A stretch of 19,451 nucleotides of DNA from Stephanodiscus triporus (Eukaryota; Bacillariophyta; Thalassiosirophyceae; Thalassiosirales; Thalassiosiraceae), in the NCBI GenBank assembly GCA_036939755.1, contig JALLAZ010000210.1:1-19451 (forward strand). Direction: 5' to 3'. Shown here piece after piece: positions 1 to 12,300 of the stretch (position 1 is the stretch's first letter; the number at the start of each line of letters is the position of its first letter). The translations under genes were made by a program, and so were the position numbers. The notes below the pieces were generated by a model, which was not told the origin of the DNA, ran no database searches, and worked only from the letters and a program-made list of their open reading frames with translations.

Positions 1-309
1 GTTAGTAGGAACAAGTAGAATTTGATACCGGGAATTTTGAGAAAAAAGGAGAAACACGCGCGAAAAAAAGGGTGAAATTGAATATTCATCTCCATTTTGG
101 TGCCATTAGAGTCAACCCCATTCACATGTGTCTGGCCGGTAGTCCGTGTGGCGGGAACGCCAGACCGAGACCGACGCAGGCAGCTATCGTAGCCGCAGGT
201 GGGCGGGCACAAACCACAACCACCGATATCGTATCGTACGATACCAATATCGGGGCCGGAATCGTTCTTCACGACACTGAGGTTGCTGGAATCCGCCCAC
301 CACACATAA
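1..309 (+). other. 5' flank / 5' UTR of MDN1, no gene seen
   Basis: I see no complete gene and no clear TATA box. The stretch holds a purine-rich segment near 35-75, the inverted repeat at 223-253 and an upstream ATG at 126. That ATG opens a frame running to 377, past the MDN1 start, and would lower MDN1 translation if it is in the transcript. The transcription start cannot be placed from sequence alone. Confidence 0.6.
223..253. repeat. Near-perfect palindrome upstream of the MDN1 start
   Basis: A perfect 14-base palindrome GTATCGTACGATAC (231-244) is flanked by complementary 7-base arms CCGATAT (223-229) and ATATCGG (247-253). One unpaired base lies on the left (230) and two on the right (245-246). 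It lies 57 bases before the start codon. It could be a dimeric protein-binding site or form an RNA hairpin in the 5' UTR; no role is shown. Confidence 0.7.
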
Positions 310-3300
310 ATGAAGCGCATTGCCATGGCACACGACAGCGAAACCAAAAGAAGCGGCGGCTCCGAAGACACAAGTAACGATGCCGACGACTGCAGCATCA
401 CCATCACCTACCTGCGTCGGATGATCTACTACGCCGAAGCCTTAGCGCAGCACGATCACAAACGGGTTGGGGATGACGGCGAATCTCTCGTCAACACTCT
501 AGCGCGTGGATTGCTCGTGGCGGCCGATCCTTATAACTTGAGATCATCATTGAAGATTCCGGCCGCTTTTCTTCTTCCGGAGAAGGAGGAGGAGACAACG
601 ATGATGAATGGCACAGCTGCTAGACGAATGCCTGTCGACGATGACGACGATGACGATGGCCACGATGACGACGATGACGACGAGGAAGATAATATCCCTT
701 ACAAGGTCAATCCCCTCAAGGTGAAAGGCGGCAGACCGCGCGATCCCACCCGCATCGACGCCCTGCGTTCGTTATTGCGTTCGATGGCGCCAGTGGCTTT
801 GGACGTTGCCACCCGAGTTGCGTGCCATGTCCTCATGTTGAACGAAAAGTCATCTATCGAGAAGGGGAGTAATAATGGCATGAAGAATGCAACTGCCGAG
901 GGGGAGAAGGATCGTTTGCGATCATTTGTACTGTTTGGCTTATGGATACCGCTAGCTCCACAATTGGCGCCTGTAATATCGGATTTGTTTGGCGAGTTTC
1001 AGAGGCGATTTGGGGATGTAGGCGGGGAAGGAAATCCATTGGCATTACTTCCATTCGTTGCACAGAAGAAGTTGAAGCTACTCGGCACCATGGATACGAC
1101 AGCAGCAGCAGCAGCAGCAGCAGCATCAGCAGCATCAATAATGCAACTGGATAATCGTCATGACCATACCATCAGAGTGGAAGATGCAGAAGCGGCGGTA
1201 GTAGCTTCGGAAGCGGCGCATGATATGCTGAATGTCTTTTGCTGTAATCGATATGAGAATGTTTTCGTACGAAGGTGGTGGGATTGGGACTCGTGTCTCT
1301 TCATCTTGATTCATGCCGGTGATGATGATGATGATGATTTTAATGGCCGGTTGAAGCTTTCACCTAACGATGATGCAGACGACGATGTTGTGATGGACTC
1401 CACTCATGAAACTCTAGGCAGTCTTATCAAAGATGTCAAAGAAAACAACTTCAACTACTTCATCGGTGGATACTCCCCAGAGACCAATGCCTCCCACTGT
1501 GCCACCCGATGGAAAAACCCAACATTCCAGATGAAATGGCACGCATCTCGTGCGGTGGGGGCGTTGTTTGCATTGCGTCCGTTGCCATTGTCAAACTTTC
1601 TCAAGGCTGTCGGCGTGCACCACAACGACGTTCCGTTTGTCCGACATCCGTGGACGATTCATATGGATGATGCCGCTTGGGAAAATTGTTTGATACACAA
1701 AGTGGCTAGGGTAGTTTTGCCTAGGGTGGACACTGTAGGCATTAATTTTTGTCACAACAAGAATGAGGCCTTTGCATGTTACAATGGATCTACTGATTCA
1801 ACATCAATCGAAGTGACGGAGGATGAGGACCAAGAAACACATGGTGTGCACATATTTAAGCTTCCATCGATTACAGATGTAAGGCGGACAATTCCCTTGC
1901 ATCCATCTTTGATCCACGTGGGACGTGGCATCTTACTTCCGCGTCGAGGATCCGTTGCATCCTACCATGAATGGTGTCAATCATCTCTCACTCAGGATGA
2001 CACGTCTCAACAAAGTGAAGTATTATTGAATTCAATACGTCGCTTTATCCCGACGGCCACCACCATGAGAAATATTTCGTTGCTCGGGATTGCCATGTCA
2101 AGTGATCCACACCCACCTCCAATATTAGTTTGTGGTCCTCCGGGTTCGGGGAAATCAAGCCTGGTGCGCGAAATTTCTCGACTATGTTCATCTTCTGGGT
2201 CACCAGATCCGTCAACTCAAGGAAGCACCCGTCAAGAGGATGACCTCCTTGAATTGCACGTTGATGAAGAGACGGATTCCAAGACCCTTCTAGGGTCATA
2301 CGTTGCCACTGATATCCCCGGCGAGTTTGTATGGATGGCGGGTCCGTTGACGTCCGCGGCACGTTTGGGTAGGTGGGTGCTGATTGAAGATCTTGATAGA
2401 TGTCCTGAGGAGATACAGGCGGCATTGATACGACTATTTGAAGAGAGGATCCTTCCCTTGGGTGTTGGGAAGGAGGAGCGGTGTCACCCAAGATTCCGTT
2501 TGTTTGGAACATTAGTTACTGCTGCTGATAGTACTAATGCCCGGGGTGTACGGCGCAAGTCCCTTTCATCTTTAGGCGCCGGAGGGAAACGAATTTTGCA
2601 CCCAAATCTTTGGAGAAAAGTCCACATAGATCCGTTGCCGTTTGCAGAACTTCGAGAGGTGGGACGGATGCTCCATCCTCATCTTCCCCATTCTGTAGCA
2701 GATGCGGCATTAGCTGTGTTGAGGAAGTTGGATGTAAGTGGCCGCAGTGATGACGATGAATTCGATGAGTCTATTGACGATCTGAACAATTCTACTAGAA
2801 TTGACAAAGATATCCTGGGTCATGGGGCAAGGCATGCATCAGTACGAGAATACATCAAACTGCTATCGCGAATATCTTCCGCAATAAAATTTGAGCCGGG
2901 GAGTGATTACGCAACTGAATCGCAGCGACTCATTTGCCTCGCAGATACAGTAGATGTCTTTGCGATGTCCTGTCCTTGTATTGAGAAAAGACGAAATTTC
3001 ATCTCTCAAATTGGTGCCCCGGCATGGGGATTGACAGCTGATGCGGCAATAAGGTACATTGAAAGCCGCATCCCAACGCTTTCGTATGGAGGGCACAATA
3101 ATCGTTGTATTGATGTTGGTCGTGCTCGTCTATTGGCCCTAAAGTGGGAAGACGACGAGAATGATATGGCAAGTACAGGAAAGAAAAGAGACTTCGCGGA
3201 AACGAATCATGCATTAAGATTGATGGAGTCAGTTGCAGTTTGTGCATTACAGAATGAGCCCGCCCTGTTGGTTGGCGAAACTGGTAAGTACTGACACTCT

Positions 3301-6300
3301 GCTCAAACAGAGGTATTATCCCAGATTATTGTCACCTGACCGCATCTCTCGTCAATTTTGTTTTCCGCTGCAAACAGGATGCGGAAAGACTACTTTAGTG
3401 CAAAGATTAGCAAATCTAACTGGTCGATCGTTACTAGTCCAAAATCTATCTCTTCAGACGGACTCCACCGATCTCCTAGGTGGGTACAAGCCATTAGAAA
3501 TGCGTCATGTAGCACGTGGAGTATACGACAAATTCGTCGACTTGTTTGTATCAAGCTTCTCCAGGAGTCAGAATGCTCAGTTTCTCAAGTATGTTTTATC
3601 TGCCTTTGAGAAAGGCGATTGGAAGAAGCTGGCACAGTGTTTCCTGAAAGCTGCAGGCATGGGGGAAAATAAAGTGAGTTTACGAAGAAGAGCACGCAGG
3701 TGAATTTCGCTCTTCTCATGCAATTGCCCTTATGTATTGCACTTTTTGCACATCATTAACGGTCAAATAGATGCGTGAATCATGTAGAATAGGAGAGGAA
3801 ACCTCAAACCTAGATTCATGGGCAGACTTTCGATCTATAGCTGAACGCTTTGAGCGACAAAGAATGGCGAGCGAATCAGGTCTTGCTTTTTTGTTTACCG
3901 AGGGTGCCCTCGTTGATGCGATACGTACCGGAAAATGGTAAGATGTTCCTTTCGAATTATAATCACAACCCCATCCACTCCTCATAAAAATTTACTATAA
4001 TATTCATTCGGAAGGGTCTTACTCGACGAAATAAATCTAGCGTCAAGTGAGACGCTTCAAAGATTATGTGGACTCCTAGATGATTCACATGGGAGCATCA
4101 CTCTTACTGAAAAGGGCGATGCAACGGCAGTCACTAGGCATCCTGACTTCCGTCTTTTCGCTGCAATGAATCCTGCCACCGATGCGGGTAAAAAAGACTT
4201 GCCATCTAGCATTAGGTCACGATTTACAGAGCTATACGTTGATGAACTTTTGGATCCCGTCCAGTTGCGCTTTGTCGCTGCTCGATATCTTGACGGAGCA
4301 GTCACAACTAACGGTGTACCTTTGGAGCATTCTGAATCTGTTATATCATCTGTTGAGCTTTACCTTCAATGTCGGTCGCTCTCAGACCAATATCTTGTCG
4401 ATGGTAGCGGGCAAAAGCCGAGATACACAATGAGGACTATGTGTCGCACACTGTCTGCTGCTAGGAATCTTATCATTCAACAAAAGTTTGCTCCGCATCG
4501 TGCAATACTGGAGGGTTTTCAGTTGGCATTTGAAGGTTCATTAGACATGCCATCAAGGGATATCATCAAGAAACAACTCGCAACTTTTCTGCCCGACATG
4601 ATCTCGCAAAAAGAATGCGACCATCCTGGCAGAAGACCAGATGGCAGGAATGGGAGCAACTCTTATGAATTGATTAAACCATTCTGGATAAAATCAGGAA
4701 ATGAAGAGCAAATTGATTGGGCAGATCCATCAACATCCTCAAACGGAAAGCCAAAGTTCGTTCTGACACCGTCTTCAGCGTCTAACCTTCGTCGTCTTGG
4801 TCAGGCTGTTGCGAGCGGACCATGGTCAATTCTTCTTGAAGGTCCAACGTCTGCTGGAAAAACTACTCTCGTTGAGTACTTGGCGGCAAGATGTGGCCAT
4901 CGATGTGTCAGAATCAATAATCACGAGCACACAGACATTCAAGAGTACACTGGGTCATATGCTGCCGATTCCAAGGGGAAGATATCATTTCAAGAAGGAA
5001 TTCTTGTTCAAGCTTTGCGAAAAGGACACTGGGTGATTCTTGATGAGCTAAACTTGGCTCCAAGCGAAGTCCTTGAAGCGCTGAATCGACTACTTGATGA
5101 CAATCGCGAGTTGTTCCTTCCTGAAATCAATGAAGCTGTTAAGCCACACCAAAATTTTCGCCTATTTGCAACGCAGAACCCTGCCGGAGCATATGGTGGG
5201 AGAAAACCTCTCTCAAGAGCTTTCCGAAACCGATTTGTAGAGATACACATGTCAGACATACCAGACGATGAAATGATAGTCATATTAGAGAGGCGTTGTG
5301 GATGTCCTCCATCCCATGCAAAGCTTCTTGTTAGAGTAATGAAGTCTTTGAGGCAGAGACGAAGCAGGACAGGAATATTTAGAGGGAAAGATGGACTTAT
5401 TACACCGAGAGATCTTCTTCGTTGGGCAGGCCGAGGGTCATTGTCTAAGACGGATTTGGCGATGGAGGGCTACATGTTACTGGCAGAACGATTACGAGTT
5501 GACGAAGAGAAAGACGTCGTGCGGAGTGTGATTGAGAGAGAATTCAAAGTTACCATTGACGTGGCTGAAGCATACTACGGAGATAAGTCCGAGGGTCGGG
5601 CTTTGTTAGAGCATGCACTGGGGCATAAGTCAACATTGTCAGCATCAGGCCTCAATGTGAAGTCTATTGCTCCCACGCAATCTATGATGAGACTGCTTAC
5701 ATTGGTGATGCGTTGTGTCAAGCAAAAGGAACCTGTTCTTCTCGTTGGAGATACAGGCTGTGGAAAGGTAAATGCCATGCTCTTATTTATGGCCAACCTT
5801 TCCCCTTAAAGAATTGTGCCATTTTCTCAAACGATTATTATTTGATTCCAATTCACATTAGACAACAGTTGTTCAACTGCTGAGCATTATTCTTCAAAAA
5901 CAGCTCACCGTTGTCAATTGCCATGCAGGTACTGAAACCAGCGACATTATTGGAGGCTTTCGGCCAGTTCGTGGTCGTCAGATTCTTGTACAGGAGATGA
6001 TTGAAAAAACTGTCGATTTTGTTGAACATTGGTCGGACTCTTCATTCAATATCAATGATATTGCTCCTCATTTTATTCATAACTACTCGCAGTTGCAGCA
6101 TACTGATTTACCGCAAGATGCGCCGACGCTGGTGCTTGAGTTTATTCGTGAGGTACGAAACATATGTCGTCACAGTAACAGATTATCCACCGTTGCATCA
6201 CAAGAGAAAATGTCGAGCAAAAAGAGGCGAAAGTTGTCAAATGGCAACGTGACTGATTCCACACCTACCTCCACCAAACCTGATTCTGCACATCATCAGC

Positions 6301-9300
6301 GGGTGGAAATTATCTACCAAGAGATTGAGGGTCTATATCAAAAATACTCGTCTCTGTTTGAATGGGCAGATGGTCCCATTGTTCGCTCAATGAAAAATGG
6401 CAGTTTATTGCTTTTGGACGAGATGAGCCTCGCAGAAGATGCTGGTGAGCGAGTCCTCGCGAATCGTTTTTATGTCAGCCAACGCCTCTTTTGGCGCCGT
6501 CCTCACATTTTGTCGTCGCGCAGTCCTGGAAAGACTAAATTCAGTGTTAGAACCTTCCCGAACGTTGACCTTGGCAGAGAGGGGAGGTGAAGGCCCAGCA
6601 TGCGCCCATGACTCTGACGACAGCGCGAACAGCACATACAGCAGTGAAATCAGAGCACATGACGATTTCAGAATATTTGCGACCATGAACCCCGGGGGCG
6701 ATTTCGGCAAACGTGAATTGAGCCCCGCATTGCGGTCGAGGTTCACTGAAATTTGGGTCCCTTCAGTTTCGTATAGGCCAGACATTGACTTGGTCCTTGA
6801 GCGGTCGTTTGCATCTGCCGTCGAGCATAATTCAATGCACAATTCTAGTAATATTGCTGCGATTACTGAAATGCGACGAATGATGTTGGATTACTTCGAT
6901 TGGTTCAATGTTGAAATATGTGACGACCCGAATTCTTTTTGCAATGACTTCAAGTTATCATTGCGCGACATGCTATCATGGGCGAGGTTTATTGCCGATG
7001 TAGTACCGAGAAACAATGCAAATCAGTACTCTTCTTACGTTCATGGTGCTTCCTTAATGCATCTTGATGGGCTTGGGCTCGGGACAGGAGTGTCTAATCA
7101 GGACGCTGCCAGGACAAGAAATCGAGCGAAGGCGTTCCTGCAGAAACAAATAGCAAGTCACGGTGCTGCAGATGTGGCTAGCTTTCAAGATGAGATGCAC
7201 AGAATCAAGGAATCAATGGTTACAACTAGGGATTGTTTTGGGATTGATCCATTTACTATACCAACAGGCGTTGAGCAAATACCGGTAAACTTGGGATTCA
7301 ATTTGATGGCACCAACAACTGGGCTAAATCTTCGCCGTGTATTGAGGGGCATGCAAATATCAAAGCCCATACTGCTTGAAGGTAGCCCAGGAGTAGGAAA
7401 GACCAGGTAATCATGTTTGCTGCAGTGATTGTTTTCTTGGACTCTCTCATCACTCACTCTGTTTTGTCATCTTTCGCAACAATCAGTTTGATTTCGGCAC
7501 TTGCGAAAGCGTCCGGCCACAACCTTGTGCGGATCAATCTTTCTGAGCAAACGGATATATCAGATCTTATGGGTAATGACTTGCCTCATTCTGGTGAGGA
7601 TGACAACGATGGTTCCTCTTCCAGTGCTTCTTTTCGATGGTGCGACGGCGTGTTGCTCAAGGCCATCAAAAGAGGAGATTGGGTATTGCTGGATGAATTG
7701 AATCTTGCCTCTCAGTCAGTTTTGGAAGGGCTTAATAGTTGCCTCGACCATCGTGCTAGTGTTTACATCCCTGAATTAGGACAAGAATTCGCCTGCCCTC
7801 CAACCTTTCGAATATTTGCCGCACAGAATCCATTATCTCAAGGGTGTGGCAGGAAAGGACTTCCAAAGTCTTTCTTGAATAGATTCACCAAGGTGTACAT
7901 AGAGGCATTAACAAAAGAAGATCTTTTCAGTATTGTTGCGACCCAGGTAAGAAGTTAGTCCGATGATCGCTTTCGACGTGGTCCTTCATAACTTTGCAAT
8001 CTAACACTTTTTAATAATCGATCTTGAAACACAGTTCCCTTCAATACCTGGAGAAATAGTTGAAAAGATGATTTATTTTAATGAAGGAGTGCAAAGAGAT
8101 ATTGATTCTAGATTGTATGGACAGCATGGAAGTCCATGGGAATTCAACTTAAGAGATATTTTCCGATGGTGTCAACTCCTCCAAAGCAACGGTTGCAATA
8201 TATCACCCGACCTTGCAGCAAAATATGCTGACATGTTGTACACACAGCGTCTTCGGACTGATCATGACCGATCGTTGATTAAGAAGCGATTCAATGCCCA
8301 CTTTAGTATTTCGACGAAGAAATCATACCCCAAGCTAGAAGTTACAGAGAAATACGTACTGGTTGGCTCTACACTGCTTGAACGATTCCCAGGTAGCTCA
8401 CACTGGTCTCATGTTCCAACCCAGGAAAATGAGCCGGGAATCTCACAGGCACTTCTACGTCCAATGGAAGCAGTTGCCTGTTGCATCCGCATGAATTGGC
8501 CCTGCCTTCTAGTTGGACCCACGTCAGGCGGAAAAAGTGCGCTCCTAAAAACTCTTGGCGATGCTTGTAACGTCCACATCGAAACACTTGCAATGTCCTC
8601 ATCAACCGATGTGACAGAACTCATCGGCTGCTTTGAGCAGACGGATGCATTGGGATGTATGAAAATTTTGCTCAAGTCCATGAAGCTGATTTACGATGGC
8701 AGCTGCTTGATTCACAGCCTTGATGTTGGAGTGTTACATAGAATCAGCAAGCATTACTGGGTTTTGAATGAAGAGGCGTTGAAGCTAGGTGGCAGCAACA
8801 GGGCACTCTTACTTGCCATTGATCAGCTTGTTGAATGTTACGAAAACTTATCACGGTTGAATGCTGAGTTCTCAGAATCCTTCTCCGACCAAATTGCTTC
8901 AGCGCGACGGTTGGTATCTTCATTGAATAAGATATCATGCGCCTCTCAAAAATCTCCTTTTCAATGGATGGATGGAATTCTTGTAAAGGCAATGGAAAAC
9001 GGGTACTGGCTTCATTTGGAAAATGTCAACTTTTGTCCGTCATCCGTCCTCGATCGACTCAATCCATTAATGGAGTTTGGGGGAGAACTAGTGATGACTG
9101 AATGTGGAATATCCGACGAGGATCAGTACTCAAAACCAAGAGTAATCAAGCCGCATCCAAACTTTCGACTTTTTTTAAGCATGAATACTGGTTTACATGG
9201 CGAAGTCTCCAGAGCGATGCGAAATCGTTGCATTGAGGTATGTGTCTTGCCACCAACAGCTGATACGATACCGATTTCTGATACTTCTTCGGCCAGTGAG

Positions 9301-12300
9301 GTCAAAACTATAGACGCTCTTACGGCACTTTGGGACTCAGATGTGAGGAGTCACAATGCGGGCTATTGCATGTTAACAGTGCACCAAGGTGAATGTAAGG
9401 AAAGCTCTGAACTTCAAGAAGAGCCGATTTCGATAAAGGTGCTAAAAGATTGGGGAAGCTTATTCATTGGTTTGTTGAAACGCGGGATGGCCCATTCGTC
9501 CCTTTCTGCTTCCCACCAAATACTATACGGGGTACACGATGACACCTGCAAACGCATGGAACTGGCGCCATCTAGTTCTGTATTAATTGCAGGAATTTCC
9601 ACTCGAAGAGATTTGGGATTCTACCCTTTTGCTGCACAATTTGTGCAAGAGAGCAGGCTCATCAAAACGATGGCCGCAATCACCATAAATCACCGGTCAC
9701 TAGACACGCTTGAGCAGTTCATATCATTAAAGAGACAGGCTTACACTTGCTACAAGCTTGGTCACCAGCAAGATGCACATTCTAAGCTACTATATCAAGC
9801 CATCTGCCGTCTTACGGATATTGCACAATTCAACGCAATTCTCTTATCAACATTTTTTGATGGATTTTGTACAAAGATAGCAACCCTGATGAAGTTTGCC
9901 ATGCTCATTTTGAAGGGCGATGAGCCCAAATCTGGGCAAGGTCAAATGATCAAGTCGACAAGACTCCCTCAATTGTTGGAAGAATCTGTAATGTATCGGC
10001 AGCTCTGCCGATTAGAAATTGTTCCTGCGCCAAGTGATATGAGCGTCATTGCAGTCTCATACTTTGTGCACAAGAAACGCATAGACACATCAACTGTCAC
10101 CTGCCCCGTCACTCCATTGCTCTTCCCTCTATTTAAGACCATTGATGTATATTTGACAACGGTGGAAATCAACAAATATACCGACCCCAGAACGGTTTCT
10201 TCCCACAAGCACTTGCTGCAATGCCGTGATAGACTTTGGCAATGCCTCAAGAGAACGAAGTATGTTGGGGCCAGATCAAAATCACAGATAGGTTTTGAAT
10301 TTACTGGTTTCCTCATCCAATACTGTTGGATTAAGAAATCTTTGGCAAAGTTCGAGCTGACCGTAGAAAGTGATCACTTAAAAATCGGTGTAAATTCAGA
10401 TTCTCTCAAACGAAGTTTGCTGCTCTCTTTTGAAAGCATTGATGATTCTATACAAGAAAGCACTGGGGGCAGCATTTCATCTTCAGACATCTTATGGAAG
10501 AAATGTGGCCATCCCCTTATGCCTTCAAAGTTGAATGACTACGAAGAACTGAAACATCTCACCGACTTATCGCAAGCATGCACAATGGTGAACGAAGATA
10601 TTTTTGGCTTCATAAGGTTGGTATCAGTGCCATTCGCACCTCAAATAGATCTGAAGCAACTCGTAGTATCAAACCATCCGAGCCTTTTTGTGCAGCACCA
10701 GTTTCGCAGCGAACTCCTTGGGGCATTGGCGATGACTTTCTGGGCGTCAACTGATGAAACAAAAGGTGTTTCAGCAGAACGATATTCTACAGAAATTGCT
10801 CCCCAAGTTCTCCGCAAAAGTTTCGCAGACTTAGAAGCAGATTTTATAGCGAACATTCACCTTGCGACAATTGATACCTCCATTCGAACGATTGATAATG
10901 CTCTCGACATGGAGGCCATTAAAAACATAGTTGGAGATCACAAGGGCAAAACACTAAGTAGTGACTTATTTATCAAAAGTCTGCTGTCAAGGTTTGGCGA
11001 AATACAAGCTTCACAAATTGGTGAAATTTGGTGCATTTCTGAAGAGGTGGAAATTATTGGTAGGTTGACAGAGGTTCTGAGGCGCTATCAAAGGCCGGCA
11101 TGTGCTGGTATCCGGGAAGAGCTTCGAAATCTTCGCCACAAGATCAAATCATTCACAAAGAAAACACTTGCTCACACTCAATGGCCAATTGGCGACCTCC
11201 GACCATACCTGACACTTTTGTGGGCTTTGGATAGCGAGCCGATAACTGATGCTACCCTTTGTCATCTCATGTGCTCCATTTTGCATCGAATGCTGTATTC
11301 GTTTTATAATCATCAGTGGTGCAACACGTACAACGACTTGGATTGTATTAGCCCAACTCTCTTGGGACCTTCTCTATGGAATAAGGAAGACAGCGAGACT
11401 CCGGTACACACGAATACATCGTTTCTTGGGCAATCTGCGAAGAATATCATACTATCAAGCTGCGCAGGTCCTAGTAAGATTGAGATGAATGTCAGCAGGT
11501 CTGCTATTTTCCGCTTGCTCCGAATACCTGCTGCCACATCTGCTTACATGACGATGGAAAATAGCGACGCAAGAAAAGAACAAGCCAAGACGTTATTTCA
11601 TCTTTTTGCAAGCCAGAAACCGCTGGCATTTAATGCTTACCAAGTGGAGATGATCAAGTACTTACTCGGCAGTGTCTTCTATGCGTTCCAAGATGACTTC
11701 CGGCACCATTTAGACTTCAACTCAATCAAGACTTCCGATATTGAAGCATTATTCAAAAACTTTAGGAATAAGAGCATGAAGGTCCATCTCAACAGCTTAA
11801 TGAGTCCACTCATCGAGAATATTCAGGCCATGGATGTTTCCAAAGTTGGTACTCATGTCTGGAAACGCCACGTAGCACGTGCTTGGATCTATCTTGGCTC
11901 ATTGCGTCTCAGTCTTTTGGTTCCTACTTCGCCAATCGACCCAGGAAGAAAGCCAGCAGCAAAAGTTGAGCAATTGGATTGGTTCCTCCAAGAGATCAAT
12001 TCAAATCTGCTTTCACACTGCCTTCATTTTGGACTTTCTTATGGCGACTTTGCTCCAGATTCACATTCTACAAGACATTTTTTTGCTTTGTCAGATGCCA
12101 TAACGAAAAAGCGAACAGAACAAGAGAGAAAAATTATTGTGCGTCCATCAAATGCCCCCCAATTCTTTGATCTGTTCCGTGAGATCCATCACTTTTGCAA
12201 GACTGTTGCAAGTCCTAGCAGTGTTCTAGCTCTGGCTGATATAATAGAAAAAGGTGATTCGAGCTTTAGAGCCCAAGAAGTGAACTGGCAATGCTCGGCA

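Larger units (their letters stand above)
310..3283 (+). other. MDN1: MDN1 exon 1: N-terminal domain and AAA1
   Basis: Encodes residues 1-991 and the first base of Gly992. Residues 1 to about 575 form an N-terminal domain with low-complexity inserts: Asp-rich 110-127, Ala-rich 265-276 and six Asp at 338-343. AAA1 follows, with Walker A GPPGSGKS at 609-616 and a Walker B-like WVLIEDLD starting at W689. AAA1 is atypical: the sensor-1 position lacks the usual Asn (the stretch reads FRLFGTLV) and the usual arginine-finger R-x-R-F is replaced by a stretch reading LWRKVHIDPL. A degenerate AAA1 fits what I recall of characterised midasins. The exon ends inside the AAA2 P-loop, after VGET plus one base. 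It stays open for 2,974 nt, so no further intron is needed. Confidence 0.93.

Noticed and set aside
854..1138. A - strand frame with a poly-Leu start that looks like a signal peptide
   Set aside because: The Leu run is the antisense reading of the GCA repeat that codes for Ala in exon 1.
1102..1138. Short tandem repeats as a CRISPR-like array
   Set aside because: These are 3-base coding repeats without spacers, inside a eukaryotic exon.
2045..2512. A 155-residue open frame on the - strand
   Set aside because: It lies opposite the AAA1 coding region, has no recognisable motif, and its length is explained by codon bias on the other strand.
2127..9240. Dynein heavy chain, which also has six AAA modules in one chain
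   Set aside because: There is no dynein stalk or N-terminal tail. The Asp/Glu tail and C-terminal MIDAS domain identify midasin.
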